DNA from: Mytilus trossulus
Lineage: Eukaryota; Mollusca; Bivalvia; Mytilida; Mytilidae
Length of the DNA stretch: 64,000 nt
Assembly (NCBI RefSeq): GCF_036588685.1
Contig: NC_086383.1
Location: 49,062,448 to 49,126,447, forward strand
Direction: 5' to 3'
The notes under the pieces were generated by a model. It did no database searches. It was not told the DNA's origin and worked only from the letters and a program-made list of their open reading frames with translations. Within the stretch, counting starts at the first letter, position 1; each line of letters begins with the position of its first letter. Shown here one piece after another: positions 1 through 11,730 of the stretch. The position numbers were made by a program, and so were the translations under genes.

Positions 1-3000
1 TGCAAAAATAGTGATTTTCTTTTTTTTATTTTCACCAAATTCTCTTTTTCTACTAAATACAATAATGAACTATAGATAATAATGCTTTGCAAGAAGTTTC
101 CCCTTGATATATGTACAAAACTGTATCTCTATTATTCATTGTCTGTGCTGTTTTGATACTATTGCAGTTTGCACATTTCGTAATTGACAGGCCACAGAAG
201 GGGTCATAAACCATACACGAAAAGATAGAATATTGATCGAAGTACTTAATTTGCATCTCTGAACCCCTACCCCGGCTTGTTTTTAGGAGGGTGTCTAAAA
301 ATGGTCGATTACAGACAGCCGAGTACGCATTTTAATTTCCAGGCGTGTTTACGCTGATTGATAAAGTCCTGAAAACGGATAGATGGAAACAAAAATGTTT
401 GATATATCTGGCTTTAGATTCAGTTTTTTAAAATATAAATCAAGGCTACATTTTAATATAATAATACTAAGAATTCACAATATAAAAAAATGCAGAAAAA
501 AAATGGATGAAGTGAAATATCTTAGTAAGGAGTCATTACTACAGAGATGGTGTGTTTGACACACAAAACTTAAAAGCTTAGTGATATTACCAATATTAAA
601 ATAAAAGTGTATTTTAGTTGGGTATTTTTCGCATTTGCTCATTTTCAGTTTTTATGAAGGCACATTTGATTTTTATTCATAAAAATATTTAAATATAGAA
701 AATAGGACACATTGTTCACTTCCTCCCCCGTAGTTCCTTGTCAAAAACATTTATTTGATTTGGAATTTTGAAATGAAAAAAGCTAAGAAATCTTAGTTTT
801 GTTAGTGTTCTCTAGGTTATCTCGTCTTCATTCTCTGACATATTCTAGTCTGTCCGTTTATAAAATAGTGATTTTGTTAGTGTTCTATCGAACTTTCGAA
901 AAAAATCCTGATAACCGTTCAGACAAAAAAAATATGTTGAAAAAATCTTACAGATATAGCAAGTGATTCTTAATAGCTATAAGATACATTTTTTTTTAAA
1001 ATACAACTTATAAATCTTACGGGAAATTATTCCAAGCTTAAAACTTTCACTGTAACCTCGCTCTAACTTATCCACCCCCCCCCCCCCCCCCAAAAAAAAA
1101 AACCCCAAACAAACCCGCAATACTATTGTCATTCTTTTAGTCAGCACTCAATTGTTCACAAACAAATGTGTTTTAAGCTGCTAAAGACATATGATTCAAA
1201 CGCTCAGAAAGTCCTTTGTTCTATATTTTTGCTCTCCATTTTTATGCAAAACCTTTTAGATTTTTATTTTATTGGTTATTGTTGAAGGTCGTACGATAAC
1301 GTATGGTTGTTAACACATACTTCCTTTGGTTTCTCATGGAAATTTGTCTATTGACAACAAATATACATGCACCACATCATCTATTTTATATAAGTATTGT
1401 ATAAATTGCAACGTATTTTTGGTGATCTTGCAAAATGACTTATCCCGAAAATCGTAAACTTATTTTCTTATCTTAAAAGGGGGGCAAGAACGGTTCCATT
1501 AACAGGCCAAAAAATAAAATTACAATTGATTTAAAAAAAATAATAATAAAAAAATAGGGGTATTTTTTCTCTCATAAAAACAGTTAACAGATTCACAACA
1601 ATGTCAATTTCAAGAAAGCAGACAACAGTTAATTAGTCAATAACAGCACAGCACCAATGATCTTGAATATCTGCCACTTTTAACTGAAATATAAAGGCAC
1701 AGAACCAGGACATAGGAGCACAGAACCAGGACCGTTTTTCTTATCACCAGCACATCGTCAGGACAATTCCGTTTAACGAACTTGCACGACTTTTGCAATA
1801 TATTATTGTTGTAATATACTTTGCATGGTACTTATGACGCATCAGAGAAAAATTAAGCAACAAAACAGTCGTTTTATTACCGTTCTGATACAATGTAAAC
1901 AAACCCACCAGCACAGAATCAGGACCCACCATCACCTGACAGGACCAAATCACCAGCACATAACGTTCTCTTGCAGGACAACCATACCCACCGTGAATAA
2001 ACCTTTTGGACAAATGTAGAGTTTATAAGATAAAAATATTCCCTGTGGAACACCTCTCCCCCTTTTGTACTCTCTATGTTCAACCCTCGAATTGAGCTTT
2101 CCAATCTAATTAAAAATTAAAACCTTAACTTCTAACCAATCTGTTCATGTACCGGACCGGCAACTTTCTTTATTTAATACGAAAATCTACAGTGCCGTTA
2201 TACACATGCATGTTGTTTGCTTGGGGTATACGCCCAGAAAAGAAAGAAATAGCCCAACTCCGAGATACTATATTCCTGCATCACGTGATTTTAACACGTG
2301 GAGCTTACATTAGAATAAATACTGAATATGGAAAGTGAAACTACAATTCAAAACATAAAGTCCGAAGGCACAAAAGAGAAAAAAGAAGGTTTTTTGGCAA
2401 AGGGTGCCGGGATAATTCTCTGTGTGTTCAAAATATAAATGAAATATTTGCCACTGTCCCTTTTCTGTTATATGAATTCTAACCCTGAGTTTTCTATCTG
2501 TTACTCTGAAAACATGGATGAATTATATTGACTTTCCATGGTTAAACTTGTAGAATAAGTATTTATGTGAGAGAAAAGAAAAACAGCTTTTGTTGAAAAA
2601 GACTCAATAATTGGTAATTAATTCTCAATTATGCACGTAACTCCCACATATATTCGATTATTTGTACCTTAATGACGTGTGCGTATAATATATGGGAACA
2701 TTATGTCGCCAGATTTTACAGGACTGCTCGAGATGACTTTTTTACGTATTAATATATCAAATGTAATACCAGTACCCAGATATAACCTGCAACCGGTCTA
2801 TTATTTTGTAAGCTATGATTCTGTATAACTAGGTGGTTCTGATGCGGTTTATCTCGCTTTCAATGGAAGCGTTATACATGCATACATCTACCTTTAATAT
2901 ACAGTGTTGAAATCAAATATACACGGCTGATGTACGGAAACTACATACTGATACCAAATAAGATATGTTGCAGTAACTATGTAAGACAAACGAGATGAAG

Positions 3001-3810
3001 AATCCAATAAGATGGGAGGTTTTAAAAAATTGTATCCTTATGTCATGATGATTGAATGGCGTTCTGCATAAACACCTGTCTATATATTAGGTCTTTAAGT
3101 TGACCTCAGATGTATGCTGATTATTTGTGTTGTGTAGCTGTCTTAAAAAATGTGATCGTTACTAAATATATTTTATTTTTTAAACAAGATATACAAGTAA
3201 ATGGCAATGTCAATTGATCCTAATATATATATACAATGCAATTGTTTTTAGTTAATATGATTTGTTTTACCAAAACAAGGAAATAATAAAGTTAGTTTAG
3301 ACAATTGACAATGCTTTGAGGATATACAATATGTATAATATGATAGACTATTTCCGAAAAAACACTTATATCAATTGAAAGCTAATTTCCTCTGAACTTG
3401 TTTCACACCTAGGTCATTATCAAAAAGTCTATTTATATCTATTTACACCCACAACATCACAACTCTATTTATATTTTAGTTTGTAGCACTATGACACATT
3501 CACATGATGTATGCTTATAAAGTGCATATGTTTACATCATAATTGATGGATTGATTGATTGATTATCTTTATTTCCTCCATATAGGCTGATATGAACATT
3601 TTACTAAAGAGGAAGTTTTCGGTTGAATAATTTGACTTTAGTACAACATTTATTATTGAAATTGAATAATTTATAATCTAAATATGAATTAAAATTATCA
3701 TTAAGTATCATATAGTTAGAATATGAATTTTGGACATAATAAGACCTTATTTTCTCGTTTTGACGAAAACTGGTGTATGTAAGAGACCATGGCATGAATT
3801 ATTCAACAAA
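1..3810. other. AT-rich intergenic DNA, no gene recognised
   Basis: I found no open frame with recognisable protein features and no convincing exon chain here. Visible landmarks are a C-run followed by an A-run near 1074-1101, a stretch at about 1690-1960 with scattered copies of a short 'cacagaaccaggac'-like motif, and a short TTGA/ATTG microsatellite near 3546-3565. The small open frames lack codon structure and look like chance. A single small exon cannot be excluded. Confidence 0.5.
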
Positions 3811-6135
3811 TTATGCCTTGGAATTCTGCTCTGAATTAATGAGCTTTGTTCTTTCGTCCGGTTCTTTTGAATTAAAATTGCCTAACTCGACCGAAGTATT
3901 TTCGTCACTGTCCCGTATTTGTAGTTTTTGTTTACAATAATCTTCAACTAACTTAAGGATGGCTATGTTTTCTTGAATGTCTTCGTAGTTTTTATCCTTT
4001 AATAACAACATTCGCCAGAGTTTCGGTAACAAACATATAAACAGAGCTGTTATAACTTGCGTAAGTGGATTCAGGTCGGTTAACCTGTGTAAAGTGACAA
4101 TTACATGGGCAGCTAAGTAGAACATGAAAGTTATAAATGCAAGTTTCAAAAGAGAGAAAAAAATCTCAACACGTACTGGTTTATGGCGGGAAACAACGTA
4201 CGTAAAAAGCTCACGCGAGATCATGTAATAGTCATCCTCTTCTTTTGCTATGCCTACTTCCGGAAATTTGTTTTTGTTCTTAACGACAACGCAACTTTTG
4301 ATGGTATATTTGAATAATTTGGAATAAGTTAACCGTATTTTGTGAATTGATTCAGTAATATAAATGACAATTGTCATAGCAAATACGAAATAAGCATAAG
4401 TGCTGCCTGGGTACGCAATGAAACCGGTAAACGTGAAAATCATAATCCTTGTTAGAAAAAGTAGACTATCCACAAAAACAACTGTCAAAATATATAGATT
4501 GAAGACAAGTATCGCAAGTGTTAATGTCGTAATAGAGTATTGTACAACCCTCCCGGAAGTTCCTAGATGAGAAACCGATCTCTTGATTCCAATATAGTAC
4601 GACATTATAGTGATCTTGAAAAACAAAATAATTGGTAAGCTGTAGTAAATCAGAGATAAAACCAACTCCGTGGCACATATCAAAACGAAATACGGAATGC
4701 CAAAACCTATTTTCACCGCATTTGTCGCTTTTCCTTTTGTTATATTGTTCATTACTCCGGTAAATCGTTTCACTTGTATTTGTATCGCAAGACTCCAGAA
4801 CGACGGGTTAATCAACATATAGATGTGAGCTCTCATTAAATTATACATCTTTGGATATCCCGACTGTCTTTCAAGATGATAAACTGATCCTAGTTTACCT
4901 TTCGTTTTTATGTCTAATGTTAAAGGAGACATCGATAGTCCTAAGTTATTCGGAATTCCTCTGTTGATGAATGTTTCAAGATCACGTGGTATGCAGACGA
5001 GCATCATGGTTGTAAATAAGTAGATACCGAGTCCTACATATGGCCCACCAATAGTTGGAATGAAATTTGTCTTGCTACGTTTGTAGCCAGCTACCATTGA
5101 ACGGAAATCTAAAGGAATATCGTGTTTGGCCAATTCAACAGTATAGTGATGATCAAAGAAATAGTGAATTCCTACTTGAACAATAACAACAATAATAGTC
5201 ATCATCACAATAACTACACGGCGTAGTATTATTCTACAATATCGAAATTTGTTATTTTGTGGAGTAATGCTTTGGCTCACAATTGAGAATAGTGACAATG
5301 GGTTACAAATCAGCCATTTGTTGGACCCTTTGTTCATGGTGTCATCAATCTGTATGTGTCCTCCTGTATTGGAACTTGCAACTTTCTTGAACACTTTTAC
5401 TAAAAATAGAGGAGAAAACGCAAACAATAGTAGTCCTAAAACAAACGGAAACCCCCACCATGCTCCGTCGTAGTGTAAATTTTCCCCATTACAAACAATA
5501 CTCGTCTCGTTAGCCGTGCAGCATCTGTAACTTGTAGCTTCCACTGGACAGGATATATGTTTACACAAAAAATATATAAATGGGTGTATAAATACTTTAG
5601 AGTTGTAACACACGGATCCATAAAGAAAATCTCTTGGAGCACCTTTTATGGTAGTGCTTTTGTTAGCCATTTCTAATACTGCAGTGGCTATTCGCTGAGT
5701 AGTTTCTTTTCCTCCAATAATAACAGGACAATTTCCATAGACGTTCACTTTAATATTCATTGAATAGGAATACAGGTCAAGCAATCCAAATGACCATATT
5801 CCATATTCTTTCGGCCATTTTAAAAACTCATATGCACCTTCTGGTGCCGGATATGTCCATGTCCAGATATGAGGCTCAATAGCACATTTGGTCTTGAAGA
5901 CTTCTGTGGGTTCAAAACGTAGATTGAAACGAAACAATTCCCAATGAAAGTCTCTGCTTTTCAAATTAAAAAGAAACTGGGTAACACTGATGGGATCTAT
6001 CTCCATAGAACAATTATCGAGTACTCCATTTTGAAAAGGATATTCTTTTCCCCAGTCTTCGCAGCGAAATTTCAATTTAGTCATATTTTTAGCATCAGCA
6101 ATGGTAAGTACACTTAAAACCACTAGGAACATCAT
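3811..6135 (-). CDS. Orphan multi-pass membrane protein with cysteine-containing ectodomain
   Basis: One uninterrupted frame. It can be opened at 6216 (801 residues), but a good acceptor (tttcctcag, AG at 6194-6195) lies downstream of that ATG, and the tandem Met at 6135/6132 begins a signal-peptide-like stretch (MMFLVVLSVLTIADA). I therefore prefer 6135, giving 774 residues. In 801-residue numbering: an ectodomain of about 220 residues with several Cys and Asn-linked sites (N-M-T, N-C-S, N-K-S, N-E-T), then hydrophobic segments near 253-275, 332-353, 393-410, 501-534, 561-593, 595-622, 686-709 and 717-735. The tail of about 65 residues is charged (ERTKLINSE). Topology suggests a plasma-membrane protein with its N-terminus outside. 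I do not recognise the family; it lacks GPCR, P-loop or ion-channel signatures. The coding part has no intron, and the acceptor suggests a 5'UTR intron. That the gene is real is likely; its function is unknown. Confidence 0.8.
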   Translation of the reverse strand: MMFLVVLSVLTIADAKNMTKLKFRCEDWGKEYPFQNGVLDNCSMEIDPISVTQFLFNLKSRDFHWELFRFNLRFEPTEVFKTKCAIEPHIWTWTYPAPEGAYEFLKWPKEYGIWSFGLLDLYSYSMNIKVNVYGNCPVIIGGKETTQRIATAVLEMANKSTTIKGAPRDFLYGSVCYNSKVFIHPFIYFLCKHISCPVEATSYRCCTANETSIVCNGENLHYDGAWWGFPFVLGLLLFAFSPLFLVKVFKKVASSNTGGHIQIDDTMNKGSNKWLICNPLSLFSIVSQSITPQNNKFRYCRIILRRVVIVMMTIIVVIVQVGIHYFFDHHYTVELAKHDIPLDFRSMVAGYKRSKTNFIPTIGGPYVGLGIYLFTTMMLVCIPRDLETFINRGIPNNLGLSMSPLTLDIKTKGKLGSVYHLERQSGYPKMYNLMRAHIYMLINPSFWSLAIQIQVKRFTGVMNNITKGKATNAVKIGFGIPYFVLICATELVLSLIYYSLPIILFFKITIMSYYIGIKRSVSHLGTSGRVVQYSITTLTLAILVFNLYILTVVFVDSLLFLTRIMIFTFTGFIAYPGSTYAYFVFAMTIVIYITESIHKIRLTYSKLFKYTIKSCVVVKNKNKFPEVGIAKEEDDYYMISRELFTYVVSRHKPVRVEIFFSLLKLAFITFMFYLAAHVIVTLHRLTDLNPLTQVITALFICLLPKLWRMLLLKDKNYEDIQENIAILKLVEDYCKQKLQIRDSDENTSVELGNFNSKEPDERTKLINSEQNSKA

Positions 6136-6508
6136 TTTTTGTTGCTGCTTGTAATGATTAATTCGATTATCATCTACTTCAGTTTTGACGGCACTGAGGA
6201 AACAATTTAGTGACACATATGTTCTAGTTTGTGTTGATAATAATATCCTGACATTTTCATTAACTAATATGGCCGTGCTATTGACGTAATAGTTCCTTTC
6301 TGAAACTCAAAGTAAGTACAAGTCACATTTATTTACTATTTAAGGAAATAATAAATAAGTTGTTTACAATTATTGTTTTCGTTTCCGGTGTGTTATATTT
6401 CTATCTATATAAAGCTATGTGTTGATTATTCCCTTTTAACAAATTGTCCGTTTGTACTAAGCATTGGTATACAAGCAAAGTTTTATATGATATCAATTTT
6501 TTGCGCAT

Positions 6509-7085
6509 ACACGAAGAAAACTAAGGATTATTAGGGATTTTAAAAATCATAACATGGGAAATCCTTGGTTTCTCGTTCTTTTAAAAATCAACTTTTCACG
6601 GTAGAAAAAGTAAACAAAGAATTTCAGAAAAAATCACGATACATAGACGTAATTTATAAACTGTCAGTTATGTCAAAAAGAATTCAGTCAGATAATAATC
6701 CAGGATTCCGAAGAGAAGGAGGACAAACTGGTAAAAATTAAGGAGGAGAACATTTAAAATAATATATGCATTAATCATATATGTAGCTCAATATGACGCA
6801 CGCTTAAATCCGCCTCTAGTAGTTTGCTACATTATAAAATAGTATTGCCAATTTTTTTAAGTCGCAATAACAAAGTTTATAAATATAAGAAGATGAGGCA
6901 TAAGTGCCCATGAGACAACTCTCCATCCAAGTCACAATTTATAAAAGTAAACCATTATAGGTCAACATGGAGCCTTGGCTCACACCGAACAGCAAGATAT
7001 AAATGGCCCCAAAAATAACTAGTGTAAAACCATTCAAACGGGAAAACCACATCAATAAACGACAACTACTGAACATCGGATTCCT
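6509..7085. repeat. Long inverted-repeat copy 1 (partner at 17050-17640)
   Basis: The first ~380 bp and the following dispersed-repeat block match, in reverse complement, the DNA at 17050-17640 nearly base for base. Examples are 'acacgaagaaa', the stretch around 6580-6760, and the 'gcctctagtagtttgctac' block. The right part (from about 6881) is the common repeat with 'tgagacaactctccatccaa' and 'gagccttggctcacaccgaa'. A short coding-like frame inside (K-N-Q-L-F-T-V-E) is shifted in this copy by an extra A near 6677, but stays open in the partner. Confidence 0.8.
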
Positions 7086-7194
7086 GGTATGAGAAATGAC
7101 TTAACAATAACAGTGCTGAATCTTTAAGTTAGGGTTTTGTCAAGTGCGGTTAAAATTTTGTACCGTAAGTTTAAACACACTTAAGATATAGAAA

Positions 7195-7290
7195 ATGCGA
7201 CAATGTGCTATATGATTGCCAATGAGACAAAACTGCACCAGAGATCAAATGACATAGAAGTAAACGGCCTACAACAAAAAATAAACAAAA
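7195..7290 (+). repeat. Fragment of dispersed repeat ('gattgccaatgagacaa' family)
   Basis: This short piece shares 'tgattgccaatgagacaa' and the following 'ccagagatcaaatgaca' with longer copies at 37620-37965 and 43150-43600. It is probably a truncated mobile-element or SINE-like copy. No coding content is visible. Confidence 0.55.
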
Positions 7291-7597
7291 CTCTTTTTTT
7301 TCTATAATATTCATTTCAACACATGTACCGGTTTTAACAGTGAATTCTTGATGAAATAGTCAGAATATTAATGGCTATATGGTTTCATGAGAGATGAAAG
7401 TGGGCACTATTTAGTATATACATATAGTTGAGGAAACATAACATAGATATAAAATTATTCAAATGCAACATATATAACGTCGCAAATTTTCATGGCATCA
7501 ATTCTCATTTGATGCTTTGAAAATGAACACGCTAGTGCAGACGACGTATGGCAGATTTTAAAATGCATGATTTGACGCTGTTTTCTGTAAATTTCAT

Positions 7598-8095
7598 TCT
7601 AATATGACGTCCTTATTACGCTTTGTAAACAAAGCCGTGTTCTAATGAGCACAAAAATATGTTTGACACAAGTCATGCGCACGAACTTACTGTGTATATT
7701 AACGTTATTTTCATCGTTATCCTTTAAAATATATACATTAAAGCAGCTAACATACACTTTTATTATATATTTTTGATAAAACAACATATATTTACCCTGA
7801 TCATAGTTTTTAAACAAATATGAAATGTAATGCACAGACTCCTCGGGGAGGAAACGGGAAAAGCCATTTTTTCAGTATTTTAGTACGCCTCGACCTATAA
7901 AAGTACTGTATTTGTCCTATTAGAATCGAAATAATTCCTTCATGTCATGCTCTATGCTCATTTTAACATGGGTAGGCATTACATTTGACCACATTCTACA
8001 CCTCGCTAACGCTCAGTGTAAAATATCGACAAATATAATGCCTACCTATGTTAAAATGGGCATAGAGAATGACCTGAATGAACTATTTCTGAATT
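7598..8095. mobile_element. Fold-back element with hairpin 3' half (MITE-like)
   Basis: The right half holds two inverted arms: a 'gctcattttaacatgggtaggcatta' type stretch at about 7956-7982, and its near reverse complement at about 8037-8065, separated by a short spacer. The left start ('ttctaatatgacg') and the 'ctattagaatcgaaataatt' block recur in the same order at 32108-32690, so this is a family of at least two copies. No transposase frame is visible, so it is presumably non-autonomous. Confidence 0.55.
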
Positions 8096-10424
8096 AAAAT
8101 GGAGATAACAAAAGCGTAGCCAGTAAATATAATTTGCGACCATTAAATCGCTAATTGAAATAAAATCTTAAAATACAATACAGTTATCTCATGAACAGTG
8201 ATGATGAATATTTGGTTCGTTCTGTGTAGGATGTATAAATTTTAAGCCCATCAGAATTCCTTTTATTTCCAGTGGCCGCAAGTATTTGTTTATATTTTAG
8301 ATATCATCCCGACCCCTTCTTCATTTCATGTTAATGTCATATGATCACTTTCAATTTCTTGTATCTGAATCATTTTAAACTGCTGGAGTAATTAAATTAA
8401 AATTTGGGTCCTCGATGCTCTTCAACTTCATGCTTTCTCACTTTTATTATTCGAGCGACCTTATTTGTCTTTGAAAGACAAAACGCGTCAAGCATATACA
8501 CGTTTGATCCTGGTATCTATGATGAGTTTACTTCAAATGTCTTCATTCTTCGTTGTAAAGATTCCCCCTACTGATAAGGATATATATTGGTTTGCCGCAG
8601 GTTCAATTATTTAGATAGTGAGCCGTTTAAATTTCTTTATGACATCGTTTAAGTTTCGATAATACGCGTAAAATTAAAACTTATTCCAATTATGAATTAA
8701 ATTAGCCAAAAATAGTCATCACCTCCCCAATCACTTAAATCTATTGATACAGAAACTGTATTTCAGAGATCAACCAAACCCTAATGAACTTAAAATGGTC
8801 AGCAGCTTCTGTTCTGCTCCATAAGTTACATACGATATCCGTTTGAGAGTCACCTTATATATATGTATATAAAACACATTATGAATATACATAACATGTA
8901 ATATGCGTGTTATAAAGTAAGCTTTAATCGACATGTTTTCGTCTATTTCGTAAAAATGTGTTTATTTGAAGAAAAAAAATCCGTAAACTTGAAAACAAAC
9001 AATACTAGCATTATCATACAGGTTAAAAAATGATTAGTAAAATATTGTTCAACCTTAATATGAAATAAAAAAAAGACTTATCAAAATCAAATTGGGCGAG
9101 TTCGCTATCTATTTATATTATATGTTTTTGTGTATGTTTATATCGGATTATTTAATCTCGACAGTCTTCGGAAGGTTTACAAAATAGTTAATTGGAATAG
9201 AAGGCGTATACACTTTTAAAATACAAACGAAATACAAATACATACTATCTATTTAATGCATTAATGATTCTTTATTCTAGACTTTTTTAATTTTGGTATA
9301 TGTTTCAATATGTTATAAGCCGTGTTTGAGTGTAAGCGAAGAACATGAAATTTACAAATAATGCTTCTTTAATTATTTGATTTGACCTCTCATCATTAAT
9401 TTACATTTTTATTGCGAGATTGCGCAGTTTGAAAAAATTGAGATAAACGAAACAAAAATCTCACTTTGGCGGATTTAATGAATTTTACATCCTGAGGCTA
9501 ATTAATAAAAATCACGACTACAAGAGATATATAAATTTATTTCAAACATATTGTTGAGGTTTCCTGAATTACATTCACATTTGTCTGAAAACAAAAATTA
9601 ATTTCCTGTTGAATCATATTGCGTGTTAATTTTTTTCAATTATAAATCATTCATTGATTTCATTATATACACTGGTCAAGGAGTGAGGTATGTAATGTAT
9701 TATATATCAAAACTATTGTGATTTATATAAAAAGGTTTGTTCATGGAAAAAAAAACGCAATTTGTACAAAACATTACTGAAGCTTATCTGTAAAATGATA
9801 ACAGCACTGTATATATTCAAATTTGGAAACAAAACAAGTAAGAAAAACGTTTCGAATCAATTTCTTTTCATGTCAACTAGACTTATTATTTTGGTTTGTA
9901 TTTGATCAATTTGCTATATATATATATATATGTATCGTATCTAAAGGTTGATTGTCTACGAAATATTAAAATGATTTTGTTTTTGTTCAATCACTAATAT
10001 AAATGAAATAAATAGGACACTTTAGATGTTTAGGAGTCAGTTTACTTCAATTTAGTCACAATAAATTGATACAAAAATATCGCTGATGCATTATTTACTT
10101 GCAAGTGAATAATTTGATCTCATTTAATCCTTAATAATGTTACCTTCAATTTAACGCCTTAGCTTGAGATGGCTTACGCATGTATTTGTCTATTTAAAGA
10201 AATTGTCGACATTGACAGTGAAACAAGGATTACCCGTTTGGCTGACTGATTCGTTCAAATGATGAACATACTTTTAACCTCTAAATAAAGTATACCTGAA
10301 AAAAAGCTAATTGCACGTGTTTGTTTAATATCGGTCAACACAGGTAACATAATGCCCTTTTAAACATCTATTTAAAAGAAATGAAGACATTAGCAATGCT
10401 CTTCAACGGTGTCCTTATTTGGCC
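8096..10424. other. AT-rich intergenic DNA, no gene recognised
   Basis: No supported gene. A diverged copy of the 'acgaaacgcgcgtctgg' repeat tail occurs at about 8460-8530 ('gacaaaacgcgtcaagcatatacacgtttgatcctggtatctatgatg'), and a short TA microsatellite sits at about 9915-9932. Regulatory DNA for the GPCR gene downstream could lie here, but no specific site can be supported. Confidence 0.45.
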
Positions 10425-10525
10425 TTATTAATATTTTAATATGAGCGTCACTGATGAGTCTTATGTAGGCGAAACGCGCGTCTGGCGTACTAAATTGTAA
10501 TCCTGATACCTTTGATAACTATTAG
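10425..10525 (+). repeat. Dispersed repeat tail with 'gtaggcgaaacgcgcgtctgg'
   Basis: This contains 'ctgatgagtcttatgta' followed by 'gaaacgcgcgtctggcgtac' and 'taatcctgatacctttgataac'. The same string, with few changes, recurs at about 22950-23030, 24080-24110, 24210-24290 and 25630-25690, with weaker forms near 31430 and 45190. It is a dispersed element end, most likely a retroposon or SINE tail. Confidence 0.75.
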
Positions 10526-10701
10526 CTATTTATAACTATTAGCATAACTGGACCCCTTTAAACGTTTGTTTGTGTGGAGAAATTTATATATAGCACTATG
10601 TCACATGTTTTTAAAATTAAATGAAGTTGACGAATTTCTATTTTAATACAAGCCTTCACTGTCTTTTTTTCAGATAATTAATATCTTACTTTGACTAAGA
10701 T

Positions 10702-11730
10702 ATGGCAAACGGAACCTGTCACGCATGGATTCAAAAATATATAATTGGAAAAAATATTACGCTAGATTTTCTAAATGAACTACATGTAAAGAGGAATATT
10801 GGCGGGATTACTATGTTGACCATATTTTCTGTAATTGGTGTTATTGGCAATGCGCATGTTTTATACGTATACTTCCGGTACTTCAAATATTCAAACTATA
10901 GGATATACGTTTTATTTCTCGGCATACTTGATGTTATCAACTGTGGTTTTGCTGCCCCTTTAGTGGTATTTTACTTATTTTATCCTCTAAACTATCCATC
11001 GCATTCATTCTGTAAAATTTTCAGGACGATTATTTATTTTATGGCAATAGCAAGCACGTTGTTGTTAGTGTCCATAGCAATTGAAAGATTCCGAAAAATC
11101 CGATATCCGCTAAAGGAAAGGTTATCTGCAACTGCTGTGAAAGGACTCTGTATTGGAAGTTTAGTAGGTGCTGCTGTTTTATCCTGGCCTGCGCCAATAA
11201 TATGGGGATTGGGAACAGTTGAAACTGGGATTCCAGGCTTTCAAGGAAAACGATGCTTCACCGAAGACAGATTTCAGAACTACAATACAAATTATCAAGG
11301 AATTTATAACGCATGTTTGATTTTGTTTTATTTCATTGTCTCGGCTACTTTGATGGTTATGTATATTTATATCGGAATAAAGATACATACACAATATGAG
11401 CGCGATAGCTCACGACGTGAAAGCTTACAGAGCGGAACATTTAATTGTAAAGAATCAATCAAATCAAACAAAAACAATACCCGGAAGTCGACAATCACAT
11501 TGTGCGTAGTCACTTTCACATATGTACTGAGCGCACTGCCCCATCATATGTTATCATTTTTTATTTTTCTTATTCCAGATTTTGACTGTTCATTAAGTTT
11601 GATAGGTTCAATGCTATATTATACGTTTGTATGGTCTTACTTTTTCAATAGCGTTGTTAATCCGTTCATTTACGGAATTCGAGACCGGAAGTTTAGGTTG
11701 GCAGTGAAAAACATTTATAAACGGACATGA
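10702..11730 (+). CDS. Class A (rhodopsin-like) G-protein-coupled receptor
   Basis: This encodes 342 residues in one exon. Seven hydrophobic segments are visible. Family hallmarks: G-N in TM1 (N50), L-x-x-x-D in TM2 (D77), the extracellular Cys pair C104 and C185, E-R-F at the end of TM3 (128-130, replacing D-R-Y) followed by R-Y-P-L, W162 in TM4, a proline in TM6 (P270), and N-P-F-I-Y in TM7 (300-304) followed by a short basic tail. N3 and N18 are glycosylation candidates. The third intracellular loop (about 230-262) is polar and rich in Ser, Lys and Arg. The family signals through heterotrimeric G proteins at the plasma membrane. The TM6 C-W-x-P tryptophan is replaced (A-L-P). Ligand unknown; a peptide or amine receptor is possible. 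A polypyrimidine-AG at 10672-10673 suggests a 5'UTR intron ending 28 bp before the ATG. Confidence 0.9.
   Translation: MANGTCHAWIQKYIIGKNITLDFLNELHVKRNIGGITMLTIFSVIGVIGNAHVLYVYFRYFKYSNYRIYVLFLGILDVINCGFAAPLVVFYLFYPLNYPSHSFCKIFRTIIYFMAIASTLLLVSIAIERFRKIRYPLKERLSATAVKGLCIGSLVGAAVLSWPAPIIWGLGTVETGIPGFQGKRCFTEDRFQNYNTNYQGIYNACLILFYFIVSATLMVMYIYIGIKIHTQYERDSSRRESLQSGTFNCKESIKSNKNNTRKSTITLCVVTFTYVLSALPHHMLSFFIFLIPDFDCSLSLIGSMLYYTFVWSYFFNSVVNPFIYGIRDRKFRLAVKNIYKRT

Noticed and set aside
3811-6216. Start of the membrane protein at 6216
   Set aside because: A splice acceptor lies between that ATG and the signal-peptide Met at 6135, and the extra 27 residues are polar and unlike a signal sequence.
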